A stretch of 64,000 nt of DNA from Proteiniphilum saccharofermentans. GTDB taxonomy: Bacteria; Bacteroidota; Bacteroidia; Bacteroidales; Dysgonomonadaceae. Of the stretch, positions 1 to 8,174 are shown one piece after another. How positions within the stretch are numbered: position 1 is the first letter of the stretch; each line of letters starts with the position of its first letter. The notes under the pieces were generated by a model that made no database searches, was not told the origin of the DNA, and saw only the letters and a list, made by a program, of their open reading frames with translations. The position numbers and the translations under genes are program-made. The stretch spans positions 3,472,001-3,536,000 of the forward strand of contig NZ_LT605205.1 in assembly GCF_900095135.1 (NCBI RefSeq). Direction: 5' to 3'.

Positions 1-1671
1 TCCGGAAACAGTTTCCGGTTCGTCCGGCAATTTGTTCTCTCCGACTTTTTTCTCAATTTGATCTTTCAGATAAGACGAAATAATATTGCTTCCACCCGAT
101 ACTTCGGTACGGTTGTAATCCTCTTTTTCGGACTCCGGCTCTTGGACAATGGGTACTACTTTTTTTCCGATAATCAACTGATCTCCGATGCCGATCCGGG
201 AAGAATTCAATCCGTTCCATGATTGAAGCTGTGCCACCTGAATACCGTTTTTCCGTGCGATATCTCCGAGTGTATCACCTTTCCTGACCCGATAATACTG
301 ATTGACTGTCTGGGTTTTTCCATCGGGATTGTCAGTAACAGCTTGTGCCAGCTGTTTCTCTGTCGTTGCCTGGGGTGCCACTGCTTTTTTCCCCACGATC
401 AACTGTTTTCCGATATTGAGCCTGTTGGAACTAAGCCCATTCCAGGATTTGAGCAAGGCAACGGTCGTGCCATTCCGTCTGGCAATAGTAGAAAGATTAT
501 CTCCTTTTTTTACCCGATAATAGACATTGGTTGTATTTCCCGATACCGATGAAACCGAACCGTCCAGAAAACCGTCGGTATTAGCCCTGTGCGTAAAATA
601 CCGCTCCTTATCATAATTAATAATGGTATCGTTTTTATCGATAAATGCATACATCTTTTCCGTAGGCAAAACCAATGCATGTGCTTTAAAATCACCAGGA
701 ATAATATTCTTCTTAAACTGAGGGTTCAATCTCTGTAACTCACCCAGAGATATATCCAGTACTCCTGCAATTTGTTCCAGGTGTATCCTCTCGTTCACCT
801 GCACCGTATCGAGCGCAACTGTCAGGGATGAAGAGTGTGCAGGGCAAATATTATGATCTGCATAGTAATGCATAATATAATTGGCTGCGATAAAAGCGGG
901 TACGTACCCTCTGGTTTCTCGCGGTAAACGGTAATAAATCTCCCAGTAATCCCGTTTACCACCACTCCGTGCAATCGCCTTGTTCACATTCCCCGGCCCG
1001 CAGTTATAGGCTGCAATTACTAAGTTCCAGTCCCCATAAATCGCATATAGGTCTTTGAGGTAACGTACGGCAGCATCTGTTGATTTATAAGGATCACGCC
1101 TTTCATCTACCAGACTGTTTACTTCCAATCCGTAACCTTTACCCGTACGCAGCATAAACTGCCACAACCCCGTAGCCCCGACACGGGACACTGCTACAGG
1201 ATTGAGCGCTGATTCAATTACAGGAAGATATTTTAGTTCCAACGGAAGTCCGTGTCTGTCCAACGCCTGCTCAAACATAGGGAAGTAATAGTCGCCCAGC
1301 GCCAGCATATAGCTCACTTGGTCCCTCTTACGGACAGCATACATCTCTATGTAATTCTTCACCACGCTATTGAAAGAAAGCTCCATCTCCGAGGGTAAAT
1401 TATAGAGTCTTTTAATATAAACTGAGTCATGAAAGACCACATTCTGTCCCCTTTTACAATCAATCTCCGCATTCGACAGATCAAGTTGCCAGTTACGTAA
1501 GAGGTCACTCAGTTTTTCCGTCATACTCTCCGGATAAACGATTGCATTATCCTGAATGGTGTCTGCACTGGCCGATGAAGTTTGCGGTGAATTTTCCGGT
1601 AGGCTATTTTGAGCTATAAGTCCCAGCCCGGGCCATAGAGCTACCAATATAAGTAAGATAGTTTTCTGCAT
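1..1671 (-). CDS. mltD: MltD-like membrane-bound lytic murein transglycosylase with LysM repeats (3' end cut by window edge)
   Basis: Predicted periplasmic or outer-membrane enzyme that cleaves the MurNAc-GlcNAc bond of peptidoglycan. The ATG is at 1671-1669, and the frame stays open for 557 codons to base 1, so the C-terminus is missing. A signal peptide (MQKTILLILVALWPGLGLIAQ) is followed by a family-1 SLT domain at about residues 110-270. It has the typical motif KYLPVIESALNP with catalytic Glu near residue 153, then GLWQFM and AAYNCGPGNV. A divergent LysM-like segment (LEQIAGVLDISLGELQRLNP) precedes two clear LysM repeats, each starting YYRVKKGD or YYRVRKGD and ending in IGKQLIVGK-like sequence. 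It is the last visible gene after parA-parB-DUF5683 on the same strand. The number of LysM repeats beyond the edge is unknown. Confidence 0.9.
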   Translation of the reverse strand, partial: MQKTILLILVALWPGLGLIAQNSLPENSPQTSSASADTIQDNAIVYPESMTEKLSDLLRNWQLDLSNAEIDCKRGQNVVFHDSVYIKRLYNLPSEMELSFNSVVKNYIEMYAVRKRDQVSYMLALGDYYFPMFEQALDRHGLPLELKYLPVIESALNPVAVSRVGATGLWQFMLRTGKGYGLEVNSLVDERRDPYKSTDAAVRYLKDLYAIYGDWNLVIAAYNCGPGNVNKAIARSGGKRDYWEIYYRLPRETRGYVPAFIAANYIMHYYADHNICPAHSSSLTVALDTVQVNERIHLEQIAGVLDISLGELQRLNPQFKKNIIPGDFKAHALVLPTEKMYAFIDKNDTIINYDKERYFTHRANTDGFLDGSVSSVSGNTTNVYYRVKKGDNLSTIARRNGTTVALLKSWNGLSSNRLNIGKQLIVGKKAVAPQATTEKQLAQAVTDNPDGKTQTVNQYYRVRKGDTLGDIARKNGIQVAQLQSWNGLNSSRIGIGDQLIIGKKVVPIVQEPESEKEDYNRTEVSGGSNIISSYLKDQIEKKVGENKLPDEPETVSG

Positions 1672-1681
1672 ACCAATTAAG

Positions 1682-1704
1682 GATTCATCCCGGGAGGATG
1701 AATC
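1682..1704 (-). other. Perfect 9-bp stem-loop between the DUF5683 gene and mltD
   Basis: GATTCATCC (1682-1690) and GGATGAATC (1696-1704) are perfect inverted copies around a 5-base loop. The hairpin sits in the 47-bp gap between two co-directional genes, 11 bases before the mltD start codon. No T-run follows on the minus strand, so it looks more like an mRNA-processing or translation-modulating hairpin than an intrinsic terminator. The role is inferred only from position. Confidence 0.4.
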
Positions 1705-1718
1705 ATGTTGTTTTAGTG

Positions 1719-2489
1719 TTAAAAATTAAAACTCAATTGCAACCCGTATGAGGTGCTTCCCAGATTAAGTCCCTTCTCTCCCCTGATTAGAACAGGAGCT
1801 ACGCGCATTGAGAGATCCGGACTCATATCGAAATCAAACAACTGCGCATCCACGTAAGCATCTATAATAAAAATCAAATAGACTCCCACGGTAGCGATAA
1901 TACTCAGATCCCTGTAGTAACGATAGTGATCTTTCCTTTGCTGCAATACCCCCGTGAACCACTGTGTATCTACCGTCTCCGGATCTTGTCCGTAAGGCAG
2001 CATATCGTGCCAACGGTTGGTTGCGGGGTCATCATCCATAATATCTTGATAGGCTCCCAAATAATCCCTGTAATAACCGTTATTCCAGGTAATGGCATAT
2101 GTCAATCCGGCATAGGCTCCATAAACAATGGGTAATTTCCAGTATTTACGGTTATAAATCTGTCCTAACCCAGGCAAAATGGCGGAATAGATAACCGCTT
2201 TCCGAGGAGAAGGACTGAATGTATGGGAAGGTGCGAAAAACTTATCGGAAGTCATTTCGATAAGTGTGCCTGCTTTTGTGATGACGGAATCCTGCTTACC
2301 GGCAACCTCTCCTCCATTTTTGAGATCAACGGAAACGGAGTCGGACACCTGCCGGAGAAGCGAATCTCCTGCCAACACGGGGACACTATCCAGTGGCTGT
2401 TCTCGTGAATGACTCTGCGCCTGGACATCCACTGCGCAAAAAAGGATCGACAGACAAGTAAGGATTCCAGCCACATTCATCATCAGCAA
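1719..2489 (-). CDS. DUF5683 family membrane protein
   Basis: 256-residue protein of the Bacteroidota-specific DUF5683 family; function unknown. It has an N-terminal signal peptide (LTCLSILFCAVDVQAQ), a polar Ser/Asp-rich linker to about residue 85, then the conserved core: SPRKAVIYSAILPGLGQIYN, a hydrophobic segment (YGAYAGLTYAITW), NNGYYRDYLGAYQD, a second membrane segment (IIATVGVYLIFIIDAYVDAQLFDFDMS), and an end in a beta-rich outer-membrane-like tail (LQLSFNF). Its start codon abuts the parB stop at 2490, so it is translated from the parB message. Several Met codons occur in the first four positions, so the exact start is uncertain. In Bacteroidota this family usually sits between parB and an mltD-type gene, as here. 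Confidence 0.85.
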   Translation of the reverse strand: MLMMNVAGILTCLSILFCAVDVQAQSHSREQPLDSVPVLAGDSLLRQVSDSVSVDLKNGGEVAGKQDSVITKAGTLIEMTSDKFFAPSHTFSPSPRKAVIYSAILPGLGQIYNRKYWKLPIVYGAYAGLTYAITWNNGYYRDYLGAYQDIMDDDPATNRWHDMLPYGQDPETVDTQWFTGVLQQRKDHYRYYRDLSIIATVGVYLIFIIDAYVDAQLFDFDMSPDLSMRVAPVLIRGEKGLNLGSTSYGLQLSFNF

Positions 2490-3398
2490 TTATTTTTGCA
2501 TTTTATCAAACATGACGATAATACGTTCCAGATCTTCCGGAGAATCGAAAGGGATCGTAATCTTACCCTTGCCACGTTTGTTATAACTGAACTGCACATC
2601 GGTCTGGAAATAGGCAGAAAGATGTTGTTTTAACGCATCAAAATCATCTGGCGATTGTTGTCTCGAAGTTGATTTCCCGGTTTTTGGCTTACGGCTACCG
2701 ACATCTTTTAGTTGCTGGATAGGCGCTCCTTCGTCATAATCTTTCACCATTGACTCCACTTTCCGCACTGACAACCCTTCTTCGAGGATCAGGTTGTAGA
2801 GGGAGAGTTGCGCTACCGGATCGTTCATGGTGATCAATGCACGCGCATGCCCCATGTCAATTTTTTTGTTTTTTACTCCCATCTGTACTTCCGCCGGAAG
2901 CTTCAACAGGCGCAGGTAATTGGTGACAGTCGCACGCTTCTTACCCACTCTTTCGCTCAACTGTTCCTGTGTCAGGGAAAGGGTATCGATGAGATTCTGG
3001 TATGCCAGGGCGATTTCTATAGAGTTGAGATCTTCACGTTGAATATTTTCAATCAGCGCCATCTCCATCATCTCATCATTGTCGGCCGTCTTGATATAAG
3101 CCGGGATAGAAGACAATCCTGCCATCTGAGAGGCACGGTAACGACGCTCACCCGCAATGATCTGGTAAGTATCGTCATCGAGTTTCCTTAAGGTGACAGG
3201 TTGAATAACACCGATCGATTTAATGGAGGCGGACAACTCCCTCAATCCCTCTTCATCGAATGCCCTACGCGGTTGGTCAGGGTTGGGGACAATCTTATCG
3301 AGTTCCACCTCACTAATGGAAGAAGAGCCTTGTGTTTCACCGTCGTTAAAGGTGATCAACGCATCCAGTCCTCGTCCTAATGCATTCTTTTTCGCCAT
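2490..3398 (-). CDS. parB: ParB/Spo0J chromosome-partitioning protein (CTPase DNA clamp)
   Basis: 302 residues, normal for chromosomal ParB. The order is the N-terminal peptide KNALGRGLDALI that contacts ParA, the ParB/sulfiredoxin-like CTP-binding fold at about residues 28-120 with the box GERRYRAS, the helix-turn-helix at about 125-200 that reads parS (EQLSERVGKKRATVTNYLRLLKLP), and a C-terminal dimerisation domain after a polar linker. It acts with ParA upstream to segregate origins and load SMC. The gene is separated from parA by 332 bp of tandem hairpins, unlike the usual tight parAB arrangement, and a TAnnTTTG box just upstream suggests its own promoter. I found no full parS palindrome in the window. 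Confidence 0.97.
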   Translation of the reverse strand: MAKKNALGRGLDALITFNDGETQGSSSISEVELDKIVPNPDQPRRAFDEEGLRELSASIKSIGVIQPVTLRKLDDDTYQIIAGERRYRASQMAGLSSIPAYIKTADNDEMMEMALIENIQREDLNSIEIALAYQNLIDTLSLTQEQLSERVGKKRATVTNYLRLLKLPAEVQMGVKNKKIDMGHARALITMNDPVAQLSLYNLILEEGLSVRKVESMVKDYDEGAPIQQLKDVGSRKPKTGKSTSRQQSPDDFDALKQHLSAYFQTDVQFSYNKRGKGKITIPFDSPEDLERIIVMFDKMQK

Positions 3399-3418
3399 AG
3401 TCTATACCATAAAGGGTA

Positions 3419-3426
3419 CAAAGTTA
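3419..3426 (-). promoter_or_regulatory. Candidate -7 element for parB
   Basis: CAAAGTTA on the plus strand reads TAACTTTG on the minus strand, matching the Bacteroidota TAnnTTTG box 20 bases before the parB start. I see no TTTG partner at the usual spacing, so only half of the consensus is present. Confidence 0.35.
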
Positions 3427-3430
3427 GTGA

Positions 3431-3720
3431 ACATTTTCGTTAAGCAAGAGCAGAACAAATAAATTTGTTTTGTCGAGCGCAGAAAATGTCTAATTTTAAT
3501 GAACTATTCTGTTAAGCCAAATGCACAGAGCCAAGCTTGCTTGAGTTATGTCATAGCGAAGAATAGTCTGATGAAATCGAACTATTTCGTTAAGCGAATA
3601 CATAGTCAAAACAAGTTTTGCCTCTGTTGAGCGTAGAAATAGTCTAATGTAATTGAACGTTTTCGTTATGTCATATGTGCAAAAGACAGGGAAACTGTCT
3701 TTTGCCATGACGAGAAAAAG
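3431..3720. repeat. Tandem array of four two-stem hairpin units between parA and parB
   Basis: Four units of about 75 bp share internal motifs near CGTTAAGC on the left and GTCGAGCGCAGA on the right, but have different matching stems. Outer stems: ACATTTTC 3431-3438 with GAAAATGT 3482-3489; ACTATTC 3503-3509 with GAATAGT 3561-3567; ACTATTTC 3581-3588 with GAAATAGT 3636-3643; ACGTTTTC near 3657, weakly paired with GAAAAAGT-type sequence near 3714. Inner stems: 3451-3460 with 3463-3472; CAAGC 3532-3536 with GCTTG 3539-3543; CAAAAC 3607-3612 with GTTTTG 3615-3620; and an 11-bp perfect stem 3679-3689 with 3695-3705. Stems change in step between units while the internal-loop sequences stay constant. 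Related copies lie near 13567 and 20045. Confidence 0.8.
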
Positions 3721-3730
3721 TAGAAAAATT

Positions 3731-4492
3731 TCAATTTTTTTCGATCAACTCTTGTGCCAGTTGTATATGATTTGTCGCCCCGCGGGAACCGGCATCGTAC
3801 ATAAGTGCCGGCTTGGCATGGCTCTGTGATTCACTGAGTGTAATGTTACGCTGAATAACTGTAGTGAATACCAACTCTTTGAAATGATGTTTTACCTCTT
3901 CGTATATCTGATTATGAAGACGCAGACGAGAGTCATACATAGTGAGTACAAAACCCTCTATTTCAAGCTTGGTATTCAGTTTCGATTTGATGATCTTTAT
4001 CGTATTAAGCAACTTACTCAACCCTTCAAGGGCAAAATATTCGCATTGTACGGGTATCAATACCGAATCGGCAGCAGTAAGCGCATTGACCGTAATGATA
4101 CCCAACGACGGCGAGCAATCGATCAGGATAAAATCATACTGCCCTCTTACCGGATGCAAAAGATCCCTGAGCCTTTTTTCCCTGTTCTCCATCTGCACCA
4201 TCTCCAATTCCGCACCTACCAGATTGATATGGGACGAGATAATATCGATATTTTCAAATGGAGTATTCTGCACCGCCTCTGCGGGGGTACATTTACCGAT
4301 CAACCCTTCATAAATAGTATTTGCAGCTTTTTTAATATCAATACCCAAACCGGAGGAGGCGTTCGCCTGCGGGTCGGCATCTACCACCAACACCTTTTTT
4401 TCCAACGCGGCAAGTGATGCCGCAAGATTAATCGTAGTTGTGGTCTTGCCCACCCCTCCCTTCTGATTTGCCAGAGCAATGATTCTTCCCAT
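3731..4492 (-). CDS. parA: ParA/Soj chromosome-partitioning ATPase
   Basis: 253 residues, a standard Soj-type deviant Walker ATPase. The deviant P-loop KGGVGKTTTTINLA at about residues 10-23 carries the signature Lys; ALEKKVLVVDADPQ is the Walker A' region, and FILIDCSPSLG is the Walker B-like strand. It forms ATP-dependent dimers on the nucleoid that are released by ParB. It is the first gene of the parA-parB-DUF5683-mltD group and lies downstream of, and co-directional with, the radical SAM gene that ends at 4619. Nothing is missing from the family signatures. Confidence 0.97.
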   Translation of the reverse strand: MGRIIALANQKGGVGKTTTTINLAASLAALEKKVLVVDADPQANASSGLGIDIKKAANTIYEGLIGKCTPAEAVQNTPFENIDIISSHINLVGAELEMVQMENREKRLRDLLHPVRGQYDFILIDCSPSLGIITVNALTAADSVLIPVQCEYFALEGLSKLLNTIKIIKSKLNTKLEIEGFVLTMYDSRLRLHNQIYEEVKHHFKELVFTTVIQRNITLSESQSHAKPALMYDAGSRGATNHIQLAQELIEKN

Positions 4493-4618
4493 ATTATTCT
4501 ATTTACAGGCAACAAAATAAGTAATAAATCAGTTAACTCTATGTTAATTATTTAAAACATTGTTTTTTTTGTTGATAAATAGGGGAAATCAAGACAATCT
4601 ACACAGGAAACCAGGTAT

Positions 4619-5950
4619 CTATTCCCATATAAAATCGATATCTTTTTCGTATTTACCCAATAGGTTATCTTTCTGAAAGAAAAACTCTTCTTCTCCGAAA
4701 GCCGGCTTGAGTTCATCGAACCAGGTAGCCTTTTTATCGTATTGGGCAAAGAAAGGAATATCCACTAAATTAGGATTACGGCACTGAAGGAAGCGAAGCG
4801 CAAACACCTTCTCACCTCTCACTTCCGCCACACCCAACACCTGAATTTTTCCGGGATTAGCACTCATACTGGGACCACGGACAGTCCGGCAGATACCACT
4901 CACATTACGGTAAGCCTTCCTGAAAACATTCCATGCTTTTTCAAGCGGCACCTCGAAAAAAGTCTTGGAACCTGTATCCCGTGCAACAAACATATAATAA
5001 GGGATCAATCCCTGCCTGACCTGCTCTTTCCACATATTCGCCCACACCTTCGGATCATCGTTAATATGACGCAACAAAGGCGATTGGGTTCTGATCTGCG
5101 CACCGGTATTAAGTATCCTCTCAATAGCCTGTTTCACCGCATCGGTAGAGAGCTCTACCGGATGATTAAAATGTCCCTGAAAAGCAAGGTGCTTTCCTGC
5201 TTTCTTCACCTTCTCGAATAAGCGTAACATGTCATCGGCATCTTTGTCTGTCAGAAACCGGTAAGGCCAGTAAGCTAACGTCTTAGATCCTATACGGATA
5301 TTACGGATATGTGAAAATTCCTTTGTCAGTAGCGGTTCGATATAGGCCGACATGATACTTGCTTTCGCTGTAAGCGGATCGCCCCCTGTAAAAAGGACAT
5401 CCGACACCTTGGGATGCTTCAACAGATATTTATGGAGTAGATCTGCCTCTTTCATCGCAAATTTCAGCTCATTCATGCCGGAGAACTGCGGCCAGCGGAA
5501 ACAGAAAGTACAATAAGCGTGACATGTCTGCCCCTGACTGGGAAAGAAGAGCACCGTCTCGCGGTATTTATGTTGCATACCATGCAATTTTATCCCGTCT
5601 ACCATCGGCACATTATGTTCCTGTCCTGCCGGATTGGGATTCAGCTTCATCCTGATATCATAAACTTTCTGCTTTAATCCTGCCTCATCATTTGCATCGA
5701 TCAATTTTTTCACCTGCGCATAATGGGTTTTCGATAGCATCTCTTCCCGGGGAAAAGTCAGTGTGAAGATGGGATCTTCCGGTACATTACTCCAGTCGAT
5801 CAACTCTTCCACCACATAGTTGTTCGCCTTAAAAGGCAGTACCCGACCCACCACTCCAATCGCTTCCCGTTCCTGATCGGACAGGGCACTCAGTTGGGGC
5901 AGATCATTATAGTTACGCAAAATGAAATTTCTATACTTTTTATTTTCCAT
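4619..5950 (-). CDS. KamA-family (lysine 2,3-aminomutase-like) radical SAM/PLP protein
   Basis: 443-residue radical SAM protein. The iron-sulfur motif CHAYCTFC (Cys143, Cys147, Cys150) has the CX3CX2C spacing; DVLFTGGDPL is the SAM-binding GGD(P) motif; and the C-terminal SMSANPGKIQVLG occupies the place where aminomutases hold the PLP lysine, usually in a GGGGK context. Known relatives migrate an amino group from C2 to C3 of lysine or glutamate, or modify EF-P (EpmB). Two features differ from classical KAM as I remember it: no GGGGK, and an Arg where the substrate-binding Asp usually precedes the PLP loop, so lysine may not be the substrate. It is a single gene with a long 5' region; neighbours give no pathway clue. 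Confidence 0.8.
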   Translation of the reverse strand: MENKKYRNFILRNYNDLPQLSALSDQEREAIGVVGRVLPFKANNYVVEELIDWSNVPEDPIFTLTFPREEMLSKTHYAQVKKLIDANDEAGLKQKVYDIRMKLNPNPAGQEHNVPMVDGIKLHGMQHKYRETVLFFPSQGQTCHAYCTFCFRWPQFSGMNELKFAMKEADLLHKYLLKHPKVSDVLFTGGDPLTAKASIMSAYIEPLLTKEFSHIRNIRIGSKTLAYWPYRFLTDKDADDMLRLFEKVKKAGKHLAFQGHFNHPVELSTDAVKQAIERILNTGAQIRTQSPLLRHINDDPKVWANMWKEQVRQGLIPYYMFVARDTGSKTFFEVPLEKAWNVFRKAYRNVSGICRTVRGPSMSANPGKIQVLGVAEVRGEKVFALRFLQCRNPNLVDIPFFAQYDKKATWFDELKPAFGEEEFFFQKDNLLGKYEKDIDFIWE

Positions 5951-6055
5951 ATCAATTGAATTATGTTTTATTTGGTGAACTACAGGAAGTGAATAAGAAC
6001 CCGAATATCGGGAAATGAGGGTTTAGATTGCAGTTCGAGATAAACAAAAATAAGA

Positions 6056-6063
6056 CAAAAGTA
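6056..6063 (-). promoter_or_regulatory. Candidate -7 element for the KamA-family gene
   Basis: CAAAAGTA (TACTTTTG on the minus strand) matches TAnnTTTG about 105 bases before the start at 5950. An overlapping second candidate, CAAAAATA, lies at 6045-6052. No well-spaced TTTG was found. The 5951-6369 interval between divergent genes otherwise holds only AT-rich sequence, the arg operon promoter box and a leader hairpin. Confidence 0.35.
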
Positions 6064-6187
6064 TCAAAAAGACAACCAAATTAATACATTTTTGTATTTT
6101 TTGGGGAAATAAAAAATCAGTTTGCCTATTTTTGAAGAAAAAAGCAATATTTCTCATCAAAGTATCGATAAATACAAATATAATGAT

Positions 6188-6195
6188 TACTTTTG
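6188..6195 (+). promoter_or_regulatory. Candidate -7 element of the arginine operon
   Basis: TACTTTTG fits the Bacteroidota TAnnTTTG box. Transcription would start near 6202 and leave a leader of about 165 bases before the ATG at 6370. A correctly spaced TTTG is not obvious. Confidence 0.45.
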
Positions 6196-6271
6196 CAGCC
6201 TGATGAAAATATATTTTTCACATACACACTACCCCAAAGCAACAGTTTTAGTCCGACGATGCTTTTGACTT

Positions 6272-6295
6272 ATACGGAGGCTCCGGTTTCCGTAT
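6272..6295 (+). promoter_or_regulatory. Hairpin followed by T-rich tract in the arginine operon leader
   Basis: ATACGGA (6272-6278) and TCCGTAT (6289-6295) form a perfect 7-bp stem around a 10-base loop. A pyrimidine-rich stretch (CATTTCCCCTTTTATCTTTTTT) follows within ten to thirty bases. The combination inside a roughly 165-base untranslated leader is compatible with attenuation of the arg genes, but no arginine-rich leader peptide is visible, so the regulatory role is only a guess. Confidence 0.3.
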
Positions 6296-6369
6296 CATTT
6301 CCCCTTTTATCTTTTTTCGCCTTCGGGCATCACTCTACCAACAACCCATTAATTTTTTATTGTTTTAGG

Positions 6370-6987
6370 ATGAATGTTATTATTCATATAGCCAATAGCG
6401 GCTACGTAGGTTATGCGCAAGAGATTTGCGATTTGATTTACGAGTCGGCGCAAGCACGCGGTACTGGTATTGCTAAGCGCAGTGCCGAGTATATTGCTGA
6501 AAAGATCGAGGCCGGCAAAGCGGTAATCGCCCTCGATGGCGATAAACTTGTGGGCTTTGCCTATATTGAAACTTTCAGTCATAACCGTTTTGTGGCTAAC
6601 TCGGGACTGGTGGTACATCCTGATTACCGCAATCAGGGATTAGCCAAGAAAATCAAACGAAAAATTTTCGATCTCTCCCGCAAACTCTATCCGAACGCCA
6701 AGATATTCAGTATCACTACCGGTCTGGCCGTGATGAAAATGAACACGGAACTGGGATTCAAACCGGTCACTTTTTCAGAACTGACCGACGACGAGGAGTT
6801 CTGGAAAGGATGCCAGGGATGCCGTAATTTTGATATCCTGCAACGTAATAACTACAAAATGTGCTTATGTACAGGGTTGCTTTACGACCCCAAAGCTCAT
6901 CCGGTACAGCAGGCCAGTCCCTTCGCGAAGAAGGTGGTTAAACCGGTCATCAAAATAAAGAAAACCAATAAATTGCATAAAAGATGA
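6370..6987 (+). CDS. GNAT acyltransferase heading the arginine operon; candidate N-acyl(succinyl)glutamate synthase
   Basis: 205-residue GNAT protein. The frame is open from 6193, but the upstream 59 codons are not protein-like and overlap the promoter box, so the start is set at the ATG at 6370 (MNVIIHIANSGYVG). The acetyl/acyl-CoA loop is visible as VVHPDYRNQGLAKKIKRKI, preceded by the beta-strand FAYIETFSHNRF. It overlaps argG by four bases (ATGA), so the two are translationally coupled. Position as the first gene of an otherwise complete arg operon lacking any argA or argJ suggests it makes the N-acylglutamate that argB uses. Because argF' here is of the succinyl type, succinyl-CoA is the likely donor. 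The donor assignment is inference. Confidence 0.8.
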   Translation: MNVIIHIANSGYVGYAQEICDLIYESAQARGTGIAKRSAEYIAEKIEAGKAVIALDGDKLVGFAYIETFSHNRFVANSGLVVHPDYRNQGLAKKIKRKIFDLSRKLYPNAKIFSITTGLAVMKMNTELGFKPVTFSELTDDEEFWKGCQGCRNFDILQRNNYKMCLCTGLLYDPKAHPVQQASPFAKKVVKPVIKIKKTNKLHKR

Positions 6988-8174
6988 AGAAAAAAGTAGT
7001 ATTAGCATTTAGTGGCGGCCTCGATACCTCCTTCTGTGTACCCTGGCTGATCAATGAGAAAGGACTGGAAGTACACACTGTGATTGTGAATACCGGTGGC
7101 TTTTCCGATGAAGAAGCAAAATCGATTGAAGAACGGGCCCTAAAACTGGGCGCTACCACGCACACCTGTATCAATGCTGTTGAAGATTATTATGAGAAAG
7201 GTATCAGATACCTGATCTACGGCAACATATTAAAGAACAACACCTATCCGTTGTCGGTCAGTTCCGAGCGTTTCTTTCAGGCAATGGCAGTCCTGGATCA
7301 TGTAAAGAAAGTAGGGGCTGATTTCGTGGCGCACGGGAGTACTGGTGCCGGAAACGACCAGGTACGTTTCGATCTTGTATTTGAAGTGCTGGCACCGGAG
7401 GTACAAATCCTTGCACCGATCCGCGAACTAAGTCTCTCCCGCCAGCAGGAGATCGACTACCTGAAAGAGAAAGGATTCGATTTCTCGTGGGAGAAATCGA
7501 AATATTCTATCAACCAGGGGATCTGGGGCACCAGCGTAGGCGGTGTGGAAACGTTGAAATCATCGGGTGTCCTTCCCGAAGAGGCATATCCATCGCAGGT
7601 GACCGACTGGGGTACTGAGCGGATCACTTTAGGATTTGAAAAAGGTGAACCGGTCTCACTGAACGGTGAAAAGATGCCACCCGTGACGCTGATCCATACG
7701 TTGCACAAGATCGCCTCGAAATACGGTATCGGCCGTGATGTTCACGTAGGTGATACTATCATCGGCACCAAAGGGCGTGTCGCTTTTGAAGCGCCTGCCC
7801 CACTGATCATTGTCAAGGCGCATCATCTGTTGGAAAAACATGTACTGACCAAACAGCAACTCTACTGGAAAGACCAGCTCTCCAACTGGTATGGACAACT
7901 CATGCACGAAGCACAATATCTGGAGCCCGTGATGCGTAATATCGAGACTTTCCTCGATGACACCCAACAGTTTGTGACCGGTGATGTGGAAATAGAACTG
8001 CGTCCCCACCATTTTGCGGTATTGGGATGTTCCAGCGAATACGACCTGATGAACTCTAAATTCGGCGAATACGGAGAGACCAACAAATCGTTCTCCGGAC
8101 AGGATGTAGTAGGATTCACAAAAGTGATCGCCAACCCGTTGAAAATTTATTATACCATTCACGACAATGATTAA
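6984..8174 (+). CDS. argG: Argininosuccinate synthase
   Basis: 396 residues. ATP-dependent condensation of citrulline with aspartate in arginine synthesis. The N-terminal PP-loop LAFSGGLDTSFCVPWL is the family signature; GSTGAGNDQVRFD and SINQGIWGTSVGG are further conserved substrate-binding motifs, and IGFDP-type C-terminal regions are replaced by the Bacteroidota form. The start at 6984 overlaps the GNAT stop, and its own end overlaps argC by eight bases. In Bacteroidota, as here, argG is placed early in the operon although it acts late in the pathway. Confidence 0.97.
   Translation: MKKKVVLAFSGGLDTSFCVPWLINEKGLEVHTVIVNTGGFSDEEAKSIEERALKLGATTHTCINAVEDYYEKGIRYLIYGNILKNNTYPLSVSSERFFQAMAVLDHVKKVGADFVAHGSTGAGNDQVRFDLVFEVLAPEVQILAPIRELSLSRQQEIDYLKEKGFDFSWEKSKYSINQGIWGTSVGGVETLKSSGVLPEEAYPSQVTDWGTERITLGFEKGEPVSLNGEKMPPVTLIHTLHKIASKYGIGRDVHVGDTIIGTKGRVAFEAPAPLIIVKAHHLLEKHVLTKQQLYWKDQLSNWYGQLMHEAQYLEPVMRNIETFLDDTQQFVTGDVEIELRPHHFAVLGCSSEYDLMNSKFGEYGETNKSFSGQDVVGFTKVIANPLKIYYTIHDND

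Noticed and set aside
1682-1704. Intrinsic terminator between DUF5683 gene and mltD
   Set aside because: The stem is perfect but no T-run follows in the direction of transcription and the mltD start is only 11 bases away.
3431-3720. CRISPR array between parA and parB
   Set aside because: Units are about 75 bp with internally complementary, varying stems and no constant direct repeat with unique spacers; no cas genes nearby.
6193-6369. N-terminal 59-codon extension of the GNAT protein
   Set aside because: It begins inside the -7 promoter box, is rich in Phe/Ser/Pro without any conserved motif, and the family begins near the ATG at 6370.
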